Of a stretch of DNA of 64,000 nucleotides, positions 37,694 through 46,191 are shown piece after piece. The notes under the pieces were generated by a model. That model saw only the letters and a list, made by a program, of their open reading frames with translations, did no database searches and had not been told where the DNA came from. Positions within the stretch are counted from its first letter, which is position 1, and each line of letters starts with the position of its first letter. The position numbers and the translations under genes are program-made. This stretch comes from Pseudomonas sp. J452 (GTDB taxonomy: Bacteria; Pseudomonadota; Gammaproteobacteria; Pseudomonadales; Pseudomonadaceae): assembly GCF_024666525.1 (NCBI RefSeq), contig NZ_CP088294.1, forward strand, positions 930,001-994,000, read 5' to 3'.

Positions 37694-39058
37694 TCACTGC
37701 GGATTGCTTTGCAGCTGCAGCGTGGGCTTCGGCGGTTCCGGCTGCGGCTGCGGCGCCTTGATCTGCAGCACCGGCTTGGGTGGTTGCGGCGGGGTTTGCG
37801 GCGCCTGCAGTTTCAGCTCGGGCTTCGGCGGTTGCGGCTCATTGGCCTTGAGCTGCAGTTGCGGCTTCGGCGGCTCGGGCTGCGGTTGCGGCGCCTTGAT
37901 CTGCAGGCCCGGCTTCGGCGGTTCGACCGGTGCTACCTGCAGCTTGCCACTACCACCCGGTTGCACGTTGAGGGTACTGGTGCAGAGCACCTCGACCTCG
38001 ACCTTGCTCGACTGCTGCTTGTTCGGCGCCAGCACATGCAGGCGGTAGCTGCGCTTGACCAGCGTGCCCTGGCCCTGGGTATTGGCCTTGAAGCCACCGA
38101 TACCCTGCTGCTGCGGCTGCGCATCCGGCTTGATGGTGACCTTTTGGTTGAGCACACGCTGGGTCGCCTCGCCCACCTTGCCCGGCAGGTTGCTGGTCAT
38201 CTGCATGGCGGCGCCCTTGCCGCCGACTTCTTCCAGCCAGTACTTGATCTCGCCGCCACCGACACCCTTGATGGTGGCCTTGAGATTCACTTCCGCCGGG
38301 CACACACCCTTGAACTTGGCGGGCTGGGCGACCAGCTCGACGCTGGTGACCTGGAACTGCGCCGCTACACCTTGCGGGCCTTTCGGCGGGGCGACCTTGT
38401 CGGCGATGGTCGGGTTGCCCAGGCACTGGATGGTCACCGGCGCGGTTTTGTCCCACAGGTGGTACTGGTGGCTGCTGGCCGGCCGCGAGGTGTTCGGCCC
38501 GCCGCCCAGCTGGTAGAAACCGGCCATTTTCAGCGGCACATCGAGCTTGACGTTGAAGCCCTGGCGCAGCACCTGATTGAGGCCCTTGCCCTGCTTCAGG
38601 CGGTTGTGCTTTTCGAAGCTGCAGTAGGTGGCGATATCGGCACCGGGGATGCCGTCATTCACCAGCAATTTGAACGGCAGGTTGGCGTTGAGATAGCCAC
38701 TGGCAGCCTTTACCTGGGCGGCGCCGAGATCGAACATCTGCGCTTTCTCGAAGAGCATCTCGCCATTGCTGGGGATCTTCGCTTCGCCGACGTAGATCCG
38801 CGCCCAGGGCTTGCTCGGCTGCTGCGACCACTGGTGGGTGTACTGGAAGCGCATTTTCACCGTGCTGCTGGGCACCACCGACCACTCGCCCTTCTGGTCC
38901 AGCTGGACCTGCAAGGTGTGCGGCTGGCCGCCATTGGGCGCAGCCTTGATGGTGGCGGTGGCAGCCGGGTTGTCATCGACAGCTTGGGCGGCGGTGCTGG
39001 CCAGTAACAGGGCCAGGCTGAGGCTGCTGAGGGTGAAGCGGGCGTTGAACGCTTTCAT
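37694..39058 (-). CDS. Secreted protein with C-terminal PPKP repeats, ECF-regulon member
   Basis: A 454-residue exported protein, signal peptide about residues 1-26 (ending AAQA). The body (about 30-375) looks beta-rich and contains four or more Cys (ATYCSFEK, IQCLGNP, GVCPAEV, VLCTST), possibly disulfide-linked Ig-like modules. The last 75 residues hold five imperfect repeats around PPKPxLQ (for example EPPKPGLQIKAPQPQP), which could span the peptidoglycan or bind a partner. I do not recognise a family. A promoter 43 bases upstream (39101-39133) matches the one heading the barrel operon at 46192, which places this gene under the ECF sigma factor encoded at 41500. Confidence 0.8.
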   Translation of the reverse strand: MKAFNARFTLSSLSLALLLASTAAQAVDDNPAATATIKAAPNGGQPHTLQVQLDQKGEWSVVPSSTVKMRFQYTHQWSQQPSKPWARIYVGEAKIPSNGEMLFEKAQMFDLGAAQVKAASGYLNANLPFKLLVNDGIPGADIATYCSFEKHNRLKQGKGLNQVLRQGFNVKLDVPLKMAGFYQLGGGPNTSRPASSHQYHLWDKTAPVTIQCLGNPTIADKVAPPKGPQGVAAQFQVTSVELVAQPAKFKGVCPAEVNLKATIKGVGGGEIKYWLEEVGGKGAAMQMTSNLPGKVGEATQRVLNQKVTIKPDAQPQQQGIGGFKANTQGQGTLVKRSYRLHVLAPNKQQSSKVEVEVLCTSTLNVQPGGSGKLQVAPVEPPKPGLQIKAPQPQPEPPKPQLQLKANEPQPPKPELKLQAPQTPPQPPKPVLQIKAPQPQPEPPKPTLQLQSNPQ

Positions 39059-39100
39059 GGTAGAGATCCTTGTAGGGGTGGCGATAAATTTGCCTTGCCA

Positions 39101-39133
39101 CCCTCTGTCGTTGATCGCTACTGCAGCGGTTCA
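39101..39133 (-). promoter_or_regulatory. ECF sigma promoter, copy 1
   Basis: Minus strand: TGAACCGCTG, 13 bases, CGACAGAGGG, with an AT-rich stretch just upstream. It is 43 bases before the secreted-protein ATG at 39058. The two decamers and the gap length are identical to copy 2 at 46192-46224, while the 13 bases between differ, as expected for -35 and -10 elements. GAAC...CGAC fits ECF-type promoters. Confidence 0.8.
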
Positions 39134-39175
39134 AATTATTTTTGCCGCTCGCGATAATCCTTCTGAGTAAAGCCG

Positions 39176-39340
39176 CTAGTGGCCTGTGCGGCTAATTCGT
39201 GCATTCAAGTTCGAGTGCCAGGGTTTGCCAGACAAGGCGCCGCGACGAGTCGTAGCAGGGCTACGGTGAGGAGCGGCAACGCCGTATGGCGAAGTCTGGC
39301 GCCGAAATTGAGTATTTGAATTAGCCAAACAGGCCACTAG
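39176..39340. repeat. Palindromic dispersed element after the subtilase gene
   Basis: A 165-base element with long inverted ends: CTAGTGGCCTGTGCGGCTAA on the left and, as reverse complement, CTAGTGGCCTGTTTGGCTAA on the right. Inside lie GCCAGAC...GTCTGGC, a hairpin CGTAGC-AGG-GCTACG and the core CAACGCCGTATGGC, shared with the elements at 27666 and 47777. It fills most of the gap between the subtilase gene and the promoter at 39101. Confidence 0.75.
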
Positions 39341-39357
39341 GCCAGGATTGGCGAGGC

Positions 39358-40815
39358 CTAGCGACAGCCGGGCAGGCGCGCCAGACCGGCGCCGTACTGC
39401 TCGTCGCGGCCGCTCTCACCGAGATCACGGGCCTGCGCCAGCAGCGCTTCGGCAGAGGGCGCCAGGGCCAGGGCGGCGCTGACGAAGGGCGCGGCGAAGG
39501 AGGTACCGCTGGCGTAGAAGCCCTGGCCATTGCCGTCCAGGGTCCAGATATCCTCGCCCGGCGCCACCAACGCCAGATGCCGGCCGAAGTTGGACTGGCG
39601 CAAACGCCGCAGCCGCGCATCCACTGCGCCCACCGCGAGCACGCCGGGATAGGCGGCCGGATAACGCACGCCGGCCTGGCCGTCGTTGCCGGCGGCCGCG
39701 ACGAAGTCCATCCGGGCTGCAAGCTGCTCGAACAGCTCCGCCAGCAAACGACTGTGCGCCCCGCCGAAGCTCAGGTTGACCGCCTGCGGCGCTGGCTGCA
39801 GGCCGGCCAGCTGCTCCAGGGCGTTGATCACCCAGTCGCTGCGGGTGTGCAGGCCGGCCGTGCGGTCTTCACCAAAAATCCCCAGGGCCTGCAGGCGCGC
39901 GCCGGGCAGCAGGCCGGCAACCTGCTCGCGGCCGACCAGCAACGCCGCCAGCGCGGTGCCGTGCCGCGCCGCCTCGCTACTGCGGGCCAGGTACTGCGCC
40001 GGCGGCAGGCTCTGGTAATGCAGATCGGCACCGGCAAACTCGCTCAGCGCGCTGTTCACCGGGCCGTCGAGCATGGCCAGCAGCTTGCCCTTGCCGCAGT
40101 CGACGGCGGCTCGTTGCTGGCGGCCCATGGCGCGCTGGCCCCAGTTGCGTTGTTGCAGCTCGGCCGCGTCCGGCAACTGCAACGGCCGGTAGCGCTGATT
40201 GAGCTCCTGCTGCCAGTGCGGAAACTGCCGCCTTAATTCGGCTTCCAGTTTTTGCAGGTCGAGCTGCGCGGGGATGCGGTAGACGCTGAGCACCCGCTGC
40301 AGATTAGGCAACTGCTGGCGACGCAGTATCGACAGCTGGAACGCTTGCAGGGCCAGGCGCTGCTGCTCCGCTTCGGCCAGGTCGCGGCTGAACACCAGCC
40401 ACTCGCGCAACGGCGGCAGCTCCTCCGTCGGCGGCTGCACCACACCGCGCCACTGCTGGGGTGGCGCCTGCAGCATGGGCTGATCGAGCAGGCTGCCCGT
40501 GGCGCGGCGGGGCGGCGGGATGGCAGTAGGAGCTGCCGGAGTTACGGGTGGGATAAGCTCCGGCGCCGGCACTGGCGCCGGCACTGGCGCTGGCGAAGCA
40601 AGCGGGGCGGCGGGAGTTGCCGCGGGTACGACAGGCGCCGGAGCAGGCGTCGGCGCAGGGCCGCCAGGCACGGGTGGCACAGCCGGTGCAGGCGGCGCAC
40701 TGCTGGCGGGCGGGCCACCCGGAACGCTGGGCGTTGCCGGCCCACCAGCGGCGTCGCTGGCAGCCTGCAGCGGCAGGCTCAGAAGCAGCGCCAGCAGCAG
40801 CCAGGGCCGCCTCAT
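39358..40815 (-). CDS. Secreted subtilisin-like (S8) serine protease
   Basis: A 485-residue exported protease. Signal peptide about 1-18; a Pro/Ala-rich linker about 20-105; a helical prodomain-like part about 125-225; then the S8 domain with Asp 250 (LLAMLDGPVNSAL), His 285 (ARHGTALAALLVG), NLSFGG (347-352), oxyanion Asn 377 (AAAGNDG) and Ser 439 (ASGTSFAAPF). The triad is complete. It overlaps the anti-sigma gene by four bases (ATGA), so it is translated with it; I infer that it could process the anti-sigma factor or the outer-membrane partners, or be an effector of the response. Length and linker are unlike housekeeping subtilases. Confidence 0.88.
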   Translation of the reverse strand: MRRPWLLLALLLSLPLQAASDAAGGPATPSVPGGPPASSAPPAPAVPPVPGGPAPTPAPAPVVPAATPAAPLASPAPVPAPVPAPELIPPVTPAAPTAIPPPRRATGSLLDQPMLQAPPQQWRGVVQPPTEELPPLREWLVFSRDLAEAEQQRLALQAFQLSILRRQQLPNLQRVLSVYRIPAQLDLQKLEAELRRQFPHWQQELNQRYRPLQLPDAAELQQRNWGQRAMGRQQRAAVDCGKGKLLAMLDGPVNSALSEFAGADLHYQSLPPAQYLARSSEAARHGTALAALLVGREQVAGLLPGARLQALGIFGEDRTAGLHTRSDWVINALEQLAGLQPAPQAVNLSFGGAHSRLLAELFEQLAARMDFVAAAGNDGQAGVRYPAAYPGVLAVGAVDARLRRLRQSNFGRHLALVAPGEDIWTLDGNGQGFYASGTSFAAPFVSAALALAPSAEALLAQARDLGESGRDEQYGAGLARLPGCR

Positions 40816-41438
40816 GGCTTCTCACGCGCCAGCAGCGCGGCATGCTGCACCACCGCTTGCTGCTGCAACCACTGCAGCAGGGCCTGGCCATCGGCGAAGC
40901 GCCGATCGGCCGGCACATGCACCTGCACGACACCCAGCGCCGAAGGGCCATCCACCAGCACCGCGTCGACCTCCAGCAGCAGCCCGCGCACCTGCTGCCA
41001 CTGGGCATGCTCGACGAAACGCAGCTGCACCCGGTAGCCACCGCTGAGTACCTGCTGCGGCCCGCCGCTCTGCAGTTGCCAGTCCATGTCGGTCGGCGCC
41101 GGGCGCATCAGGATGCCCAGTTGCAGCGCCACCACCAGGGCTGCAGCGGCCGCCAGCGAAGGCTTCCACCAGTCGCGCCGGGCCGCCGTCGGTTCTTGTT
41201 GCAGGCTGCGCTGCAGGCGCGCCCAGCCTAGTTCGGCCGGTGCGCTGTGGGCGTTGTTGTGCTGCTGTTCCGCCTGCTGCAGCGCCGGCGCCAGTTGGCG
41301 CAAGCCGGCCAGTTCCTCGCGGGCCTCGGCGGAGCGTTGCAGCAGCGCCTCGACCCGGGCCCGCTCGTCTGCCGCCAACGTGCCGTTGAGGTACCAGGGC
41401 AGCAGGGCGCGTAAATCGTCGTCAGTTTCGTTGTTCAT
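40812..41438 (-). CDS. Membrane anti-sigma factor
   Basis: A 208-residue single-pass protein. The cytoplasmic part (about 1-90) starts with LRALLPWYLNGTLAADERARVEALLQ, the pattern of anti-sigma domains, but there is no Cys in the protein, so it is not a zinc-binding ZAS domain. One membrane helix lies at about 95-112 (LAAAAALVVALQLGIL). The periplasmic part (about 113-208) is of unknown fold. Placed directly after the ECF sigma gene (61-base gap with strong GGAGG site) and overlapping the protease gene. Role inferred from position and topology. Confidence 0.85.
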   Translation of the reverse strand: MNNETDDDLRALLPWYLNGTLAADERARVEALLQRSAEAREELAGLRQLAPALQQAEQQHNNAHSAPAELGWARLQRSLQQEPTAARRDWWKPSLAAAAALVVALQLGILMRPAPTDMDWQLQSGGPQQVLSGGYRVQLRFVEHAQWQQVRGLLLEVDAVLVDGPSALGVVQVHVPADRRFADGQALLQWLQQQAVVQHAALLAREKP

Positions 41439-41460
41439 TGTTCACCTCCGCAGCCTGTAC

Positions 41461-41492
41461 CCCTGAGTCGTCTGCGCCGGTGTAGCGGTTCA
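41461..41492 (-). promoter_or_regulatory. Possible ECF sigma promoter, copy 3 (imperfect)
   Basis: Minus strand: TGAACCGCTA, 12 bases, CGACTCAGGG. Matches copies 1 and 2 at 9/10 and 8/10 positions, but with one base less between the two blocks. It sits in the gap between the sigma and anti-sigma genes, 23 bases before the anti-sigma ATG, and could drive the anti-sigma and protease genes separately. Confidence 0.5.
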
Positions 41493-41499
41493 GTCTTTC

Positions 41500-42063
41500 T
41501 CATGCCTCGGCCCCTCCCAGCAGGCGCCGCAGACACTGCAGCAACTGCTGTTTGGCGTGCAGCATGCGGGTCTTCACGGTGCCATTGGGGATGGCCATGA
41601 TCTCGGCGATTTCCGGGTAGGACAGTTCCTCGAAGAAGGTCAGGTAGACCACCTGGCGATGGCTGTCCTTGAGCCGGTCCAGGCACAGGCGCACCTGTTC
41701 GCCCTGCTGGCCCAGCTCCATGGCCAGGCTCATAGGGCAGCTCGCCTCCTCCTCGCCTTCGTCCAGGCTCGCTTCGTCGAGCAGTTCGGTGGGGCGCTTG
41801 CGGCGCAACAGGTCGATCGACTTGTGCCGGGTGATGCTCAGCAGCCAGGTGCGCACCTGCGACTGGCCCTGGAAGCTGGCGGCGCGGCGCCAGACTTCCA
41901 GCATCACCTCGTTGAGCACCTCGGCGGCATCGGCGGCGTTGGCCACCGTGCGCATGGAGAACTGGTAGACCACGCCGTGGAAGCGCTCATAGAACTGGCG
42001 CAGGGCGCGCTGATCCTGGCCGGCGATGCGCAGCAGCAATTGTACGTCCGTGTCTTCGCTCAT
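41500..42063 (-). CDS. ECF-family RNA polymerase sigma factor
   Basis: A 187-residue sigma factor. Region 2 is FYERFHGVVYQFSMRTVANAADAAEVLNEVMLEVWRRAASFQGQSQVRTWLLSITRHKSIDLLRR (about residues 22-90); region 4 is CLDRLKDSHRQVVYLTFFEELSYPEIAEIMAIPNGTVKTRMLHAKQQLLQCL (about 122-175) with the helix-turn-helix SYPEIAEIMAIPNGTVKTRM. Start MSEDTDVQL at 42063 overlaps the stop of the upstream gene by four bases (ATGA); an ATG seven codons earlier lies inside that gene. It probably recognises the promoters at 46192, 39101 and perhaps 41461, which would make the operon self-activating. Not a FecI-type iron factor: no FecR-like protein or TonB receptor nearby. Confidence 0.93.
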   Translation of the reverse strand: MSEDTDVQLLLRIAGQDQRALRQFYERFHGVVYQFSMRTVANAADAAEVLNEVMLEVWRRAASFQGQSQVRTWLLSITRHKSIDLLRRKRPTELLDEASLDEGEEEASCPMSLAMELGQQGEQVRLCLDRLKDSHRQVVYLTFFEELSYPEIAEIMAIPNGTVKTRMLHAKQQLLQCLRRLLGGAEA

Positions 42064-43637
42064 GGCTGGTAGCGCACTCTCCATTCCTGGCTCTTGCCGA
42101 TCAGCGCGCCACCCTGGTCATGGGCGGTCACGCGCCACAGATAGTAACGCCCCGGCTCCAGCTTGTTGCGCATCAGCGCCGACAACGGGGTCTGGGTGGT
42201 GCTGGCCGGCAGCAGCATGCCGGCGACGAAGCTGGGCGACTCGCCGAGCACCTCGACCTCGCCGGCATTCTGCTGGTCGAGGCCAATGGCGAACAACTGC
42301 AGCTGGTAGACCACCGCGCCGTCCACCGCCCGCCACTGGAAGGCCGTGGCCGCATCGACCGTGCCGCTCTGCGGGCTGGCGGCAATCGCCAGTTGAGCAG
42401 CGGGGCCGCTGCCGCCCAGCACCTCGTAGACGGTTTCCACGGTGAGGCTCTCGATCGGGCAGCCGGAGTCCAGCACCAGGGCATCGGCCGGCACCAGATC
42501 CTGGTTGGTCACGCAGAAGCGCAGCCGATACTTGCCGGCCTTGGCCGTCGGCAAGGGCGGGCTGTACAGCGTGCTCTGCTGGGCACTGCCAAGCTGGCTG
42601 CGCACCAGGGTGAGGGTGCGGTAGAACGGCTTGCCCTCGGTGCTGCCCGGCTCGGCCACCTGCCAACGCCCCTCGACCAGGCCATTGCCGCTGTAGCCCA
42701 GCAGTACCTTGGCTTTCAGCTCAGTGGCCGGCGGCACCAGCTTGATCCGCTGGTTGTCGAGGAAGCTCAGGCTCAGGCGCTGCACCAGCAGCTCGCCGTC
42801 GCGGTTTTCCCGCGGCGCGCGCAGGCCGCTGCTGACCAGGGTGAGGACCACCTGAGCGCTCAGGCTCTGGCTGCCGCTGGAGAACTCGCGCTGCAGGATC
42901 AGCCGGCGCAAGCCACGGGCATACCAGCCCTGCACCTCGGCCGCCGACAGCTCCAGCTGCTCGCTGAGCAGGAAGGGCGTGCGGCCACTGGCGCTCAGGC
43001 CGTCGCCCAGGGTGGTCAAGACGCCGCCACTGGCCGGGTCGATGATGCGTGCGCGGCTGGAACTGACCCGCCCGCTGAAGTCGTCACTGGCCACCACCTG
43101 CCAGGCCAGGGCCAATACATTGCGCTGGCTGGCCAGCACCTGGCGCTGCGCCGGCTGAATCTTAACCGCGCGCAGGCTGCCCACCGGCTGGGTCGGCTGG
43201 GTCGGCGCGGGCAGCACCAGCACCTGCTGGCCACGTACCGTGCCGCCCCCTGCCAGGTCGGCGAAGTCACGCACCAGCAGGACCCGGCGCAGACCGCTGC
43301 GCTGCCAGCCCTGCACTGTGGCCAGCGGCAGACTGATGAACTCGCCGAACGTGAACGGCCCGCTGCCACCCTGGCTGAGGGTGCCACCGACCGTGGCCAG
43401 GGTCGCGCCGCCGGACGGGTTGATGATGCGTGCCGCGCTGGAGGCGGCGCCGCCCCGGTGGACAGCACCCGTCGTGACGCGCCAGTTGACCGCAAAATTG
43501 TTGTCCTGGTTAACCTGCAACTGGCGCTGGTTGGGCTGGGCGGTCGCTGCCAGCAAGGCGGCCTGGGCAGAAAAGGCAGGCAGGCCGAGGCAGGTAACCA
43601 GGGCGAGCAGCAGCCAGTGCTTGGAAAATCGGTTCAT
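42060..43637 (-). CDS. Secreted protein with a tandemly duplicated domain
   Basis: A 525-residue exported protein (signal peptide about 1-26, ending SAQA). Residues about 34-143 and 160-268 are two copies of one beta-rich domain: both have ARIIxPxxGG, GPF/TPF, VQGWxxxGLRR (GW at 110 and 237) and a closing xVLxLP/LTL strand. The remainder contains further Ig-like stretches with two Cys (RFCVTNQD, DSGCPIES) and ends with an extracellular-type module (HDQGGALIGKSQEWRVRYQP). No family recognised. GGAAGG precedes the ATG. It sits between the barrel gene and the sigma gene and is coupled to the latter, so it belongs to the same operon. Confidence 0.8.
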   Translation of the reverse strand: MNRFSKHWLLLALVTCLGLPAFSAQAALLAATAQPNQRQLQVNQDNNFAVNWRVTTGAVHRGGAASSAARIINPSGGATLATVGGTLSQGGSGPFTFGEFISLPLATVQGWQRSGLRRVLLVRDFADLAGGGTVRGQQVLVLPAPTQPTQPVGSLRAVKIQPAQRQVLASQRNVLALAWQVVASDDFSGRVSSSRARIIDPASGGVLTTLGDGLSASGRTPFLLSEQLELSAAEVQGWYARGLRRLILQREFSSGSQSLSAQVVLTLVSSGLRAPRENRDGELLVQRLSLSFLDNQRIKLVPPATELKAKVLLGYSGNGLVEGRWQVAEPGSTEGKPFYRTLTLVRSQLGSAQQSTLYSPPLPTAKAGKYRLRFCVTNQDLVPADALVLDSGCPIESLTVETVYEVLGGSGPAAQLAIAASPQSGTVDAATAFQWRAVDGAVVYQLQLFAIGLDQQNAGEVEVLGESPSFVAGMLLPASTTQTPLSALMRNKLEPGRYYLWRVTAHDQGGALIGKSQEWRVRYQP

Positions 43638-43682
43638 CGTTCACCTTCCTTTCCCTCCCCGGCCAGCGGCCCGGGCGGGGCA

Positions 43683-45884
43683 TCAATATGTGTGGGTATC
43701 CCAGCGCAGGTCGAAGCCCAGCAGCAGCTGCCAGTCCTCCAGGCCCTGGTCGTAGAGGTCGCTGTCCTGCTTGGCGTAACTGCTCTTGATGAACCAGTCG
43801 AGGCCGGGGTTGAGGCCATCGGGCTGCATCTGCGTCCAGGTCAGCTGCAGGTTGGCGGTCTGCTGCAGCATGCTGTCGCCGAGGAAGTCGCCGTCGCCGA
43901 AGTGGCTGGTATCGCGGCCGCGGTAGTAGGAGGCATTCAGCAGCCAGCGCTCGGGGACAATCTGCCAGGCTACATCCAGGCCCCGGCTGACGCTGCGGTA
44001 GAGATTGTCGTCGTCGCTTTCCTGCTGCTTGTTCCATTGCCAGCTGGTGGAAATGCTCAGCACGTCCCAGGGCATGTAGCCGATCTGCAGGGTGGTGAAG
44101 CGGTTGCGCTGATCGGACGGCGGCTCGTAGATCAGGTAGCCGTTCTGCTCCACCGCCTGCGAATCGTCGCGGGTTTCCTGCAGGGTGTGCTGCACCGACC
44201 AGTTCCAGCGGTTGTGGTAGAAATTCACCCCGACCAGGCTTTCGCGCGTCTCGTCGTTGAGGTCGAAACCGACCACCTGGGCGTCTTCGCGATCCTGCCG
44301 GCGGCGGGTCTCGGTCACTCCAGCATTCAGCGAGGGCATGCCGAGGATGCGCCAGGGCAAGGCGTTGCTGTCGACCATCGGGTAGTAGTAGAGGTTGAAC
44401 ACCTGGCGATGGGCGACCTGGTCAGCGATGTCGTCCTGGTCATCGAGGTTGTTGGTCTCGCGCGCCAGCTCGGCTTCCACCTGCAGGTTGCCGACAAAGG
44501 CCTGCCAGTTGGCCCGCTCCAGCTGCAGGTCGCCGGGTAGCGAGAGGTTGCCGAGGGTGAAGAAATCCAGGCCCACCTCGCGCCGCTGCAAGGTCAGGTT
44601 CCACTGGTCGAACGGCCCGGAGGGGAACCATTCGCCGGAGCTGAACTGGGTCTGCAGATCGTGCGCGCTATCCGTGCGCGCGTCTGCGCCGATACCGAGG
44701 CCGTCGCTGTCGAAACTGGAGTGGGCGTAGTCGCCATGCAGCCACAGGCTGTTGTTGCCCAGGCGCGAGTCGACTGCGATGTTCCAGCTGTCGCCACCGT
44801 AGCGGGTCTGCTGATCCGGCGACCACCAGCCGACCCCGCTGTCGGTGGTCTCGCCGTTGAGGTAGGCGGTGCTGAACTGCAGCCATTGCGGGTTTTCCTG
44901 CAACGGGGTGAAGGTCAGCAGGCCGCCGGCACTGCGCTCCTCGCTGCTCTGCGGGTAACCGAGGCGGCGCCGGTAGTCGGTCAGCGGCTCGCTCTGCAGG
45001 CCGAACACCTCCAGCTGCAAGGGGCTGCTCAACGCATCACCGAGGCTCAGCGCCACACCGCGGCGCTGGTAGGCGCTGAACAGCAGGTCCTCGCGCAGCA
45101 CGTTGTAGGTGCCCAGGGCCAGCCCCTGGCGACTCAGGCCCGTACCGCGCGAAGCGGCCAAACGGTAGTTGGGCAGCTCCCATTCGTAGCCGTTGGGGTT
45201 GTTCTCACTGAGATTGTCGTACAAGGCATCCAGCTCACCCTGCCACTGCCAGTCGGCGCCAGCGCCTTCGCCGCGGTAGCTGACACCGCCATTGCTGGCG
45301 TAGCGCGGGCTATCGGGATAGTTGGCGGCATCCTTCTCGTCGACCCGGTAGTTGTTGCTGAGCAGGCCGTAGAGGGTATAGCGGTGGGCGAGCGGTGCCG
45401 CATCCTGGGCATAGGCATCGACCGCCGTGGCGGCCTCTTCGCTGGCAGGCTCCGCCGCCAGCACCTCGGTGGTGTCCGTACCTGGATCGGGCGCGGCCGC
45501 CGTCTCGTCGCTCGCCTGCGGCGCGCTGCCGGCGGCCACTTCGACGCTGGCTTCGAGCAGGGTGGCGACGTTGCCGTTGGCATAGAACACCAGCACCAGC
45601 AGCGGGTGGCTGCCGTCAGCCAGCGGGCTGGGCATGTCGAGGAGAAAATCGCTGTCGCTGCGGCTGATCAGGGCGCTGACGTCGTAACCATCCAGCTCCA
45701 CAGCCAGCTGGTCACCGGCGCCCAGCGTCTCCAGGCCGAGCACGCTGAAACTCAGGCGGGTCTGCCCGGGCGCCAGGTTGAGCACGTCCTCGGCCGCCGC
45801 CTGGCCGGCCAGGCTACCGAGCAGGAACACCGCGCAGCAGCGACGGGTGCTGGTGATCAGTCGGTGCACGATGCTCATGGCCAT
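43683..45884 (-). CDS. Large outer-membrane beta-barrel protein
   Basis: A 733-residue exported protein. Signal peptide about residues 1-31 (AAA then ED). An N-terminal beta domain (about 32-120, LNLAPGQTRLSFSVLGLETLGAGDQ) is followed by an acidic, Ala/Thr/Glu-rich linker and then, from about 170 to the end, alternating amphipathic strands rich in Trp, Tyr and Asn (for example YTLYGLLSNNYRV, WQWQGELDALYDN, WQLLLGFDLRWDTHTY). The ending in an aromatic residue (Tyr) fits BamA-dependent barrels. The layout loosely recalls PapC/CsgG-like or pilus-usher-like export barrels, but no plug or usher motif is certain. Start at 45884 (AGGA six bases upstream); an alternative Met is two codons later. Confidence 0.8.
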   Translation of the reverse strand: MAMSIVHRLITSTRRCCAVFLLGSLAGQAAAEDVLNLAPGQTRLSFSVLGLETLGAGDQLAVELDGYDVSALISRSDSDFLLDMPSPLADGSHPLLVLVFYANGNVATLLEASVEVAAGSAPQASDETAAAPDPGTDTTEVLAAEPASEEAATAVDAYAQDAAPLAHRYTLYGLLSNNYRVDEKDAANYPDSPRYASNGGVSYRGEGAGADWQWQGELDALYDNLSENNPNGYEWELPNYRLAASRGTGLSRQGLALGTYNVLREDLLFSAYQRRGVALSLGDALSSPLQLEVFGLQSEPLTDYRRRLGYPQSSEERSAGGLLTFTPLQENPQWLQFSTAYLNGETTDSGVGWWSPDQQTRYGGDSWNIAVDSRLGNNSLWLHGDYAHSSFDSDGLGIGADARTDSAHDLQTQFSSGEWFPSGPFDQWNLTLQRREVGLDFFTLGNLSLPGDLQLERANWQAFVGNLQVEAELARETNNLDDQDDIADQVAHRQVFNLYYYPMVDSNALPWRILGMPSLNAGVTETRRRQDREDAQVVGFDLNDETRESLVGVNFYHNRWNWSVQHTLQETRDDSQAVEQNGYLIYEPPSDQRNRFTTLQIGYMPWDVLSISTSWQWNKQQESDDDNLYRSVSRGLDVAWQIVPERWLLNASYYRGRDTSHFGDGDFLGDSMLQQTANLQLTWTQMQPDGLNPGLDWFIKSSYAKQDSDLYDQGLEDWQLLLGFDLRWDTHTY

Positions 45885-45943
45885 ACCTGTTCCTGGTTGC
45901 CAGCCCAGCGACCACGCGCACTCGGCTGGGTAGCCGGCGAGGC

Positions 45944-46162
45944 TCACTGGAGCACAACCGCGGCGCGCAGTGGCGCACGGTCGGGTTGCGGGGTGCCACA
46001 GCCATGCCCTGGCACTGTGACCCATGCCGGCTGGTTGTCTCGTTGGGGTATCACGCGTACAGCCGGGCAACACACATCGTAGACCAGGGGCGGTACGCAG
46101 CATGCTCGATAGCCGGCAGCAACAGCGGGCGGCGCGTGCGGGGCAACACGGGGCAAGTACAT
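45944..46162 (-). CDS. Possible 72-residue Cys/Pro-rich leader protein
   Basis: ATG at 46162 follows CCAGGAGCGTCACCC, a good ribosome site, and is the first frame after the ECF promoter at 46192. The product starts MYLPRVAPHAPPAVAAGYRA and has two Cys pairs (ACCVPP, DVCCPAV) and one more Cys, with no signal peptide. It ends at 45944, 60 bases before the barrel gene. It could be a real small protein, a leader peptide controlling the operon, or a chance frame in GC-rich DNA. Confidence 0.4.
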   Translation of the reverse strand: MYLPRVAPHAPPAVAAGYRACCVPPLVYDVCCPAVRVIPQRDNQPAWVTVPGHGCGTPQPDRAPLRAAVVLQ

Positions 46163-46191
46163 GGGTGACGCTCCTGGCAGGTGGCTGACAC

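Noticed and set aside
37694..37925. Short regular DNA repeats considered as a CRISPR-like array
   Set aside because: The repeats are imperfect, contiguous and in frame with the PPKP segment of a secreted protein; there are no unique spacers and no cas genes.
42120..44540. 806-codon open frame opposite the duplicated-domain and barrel genes
   Set aside because: Crosses two genes and their gap on the other strand, rich in Gln/Ala/Gly/His, no ribosome site or domain; the opposite strand has signal peptides and the promoter.
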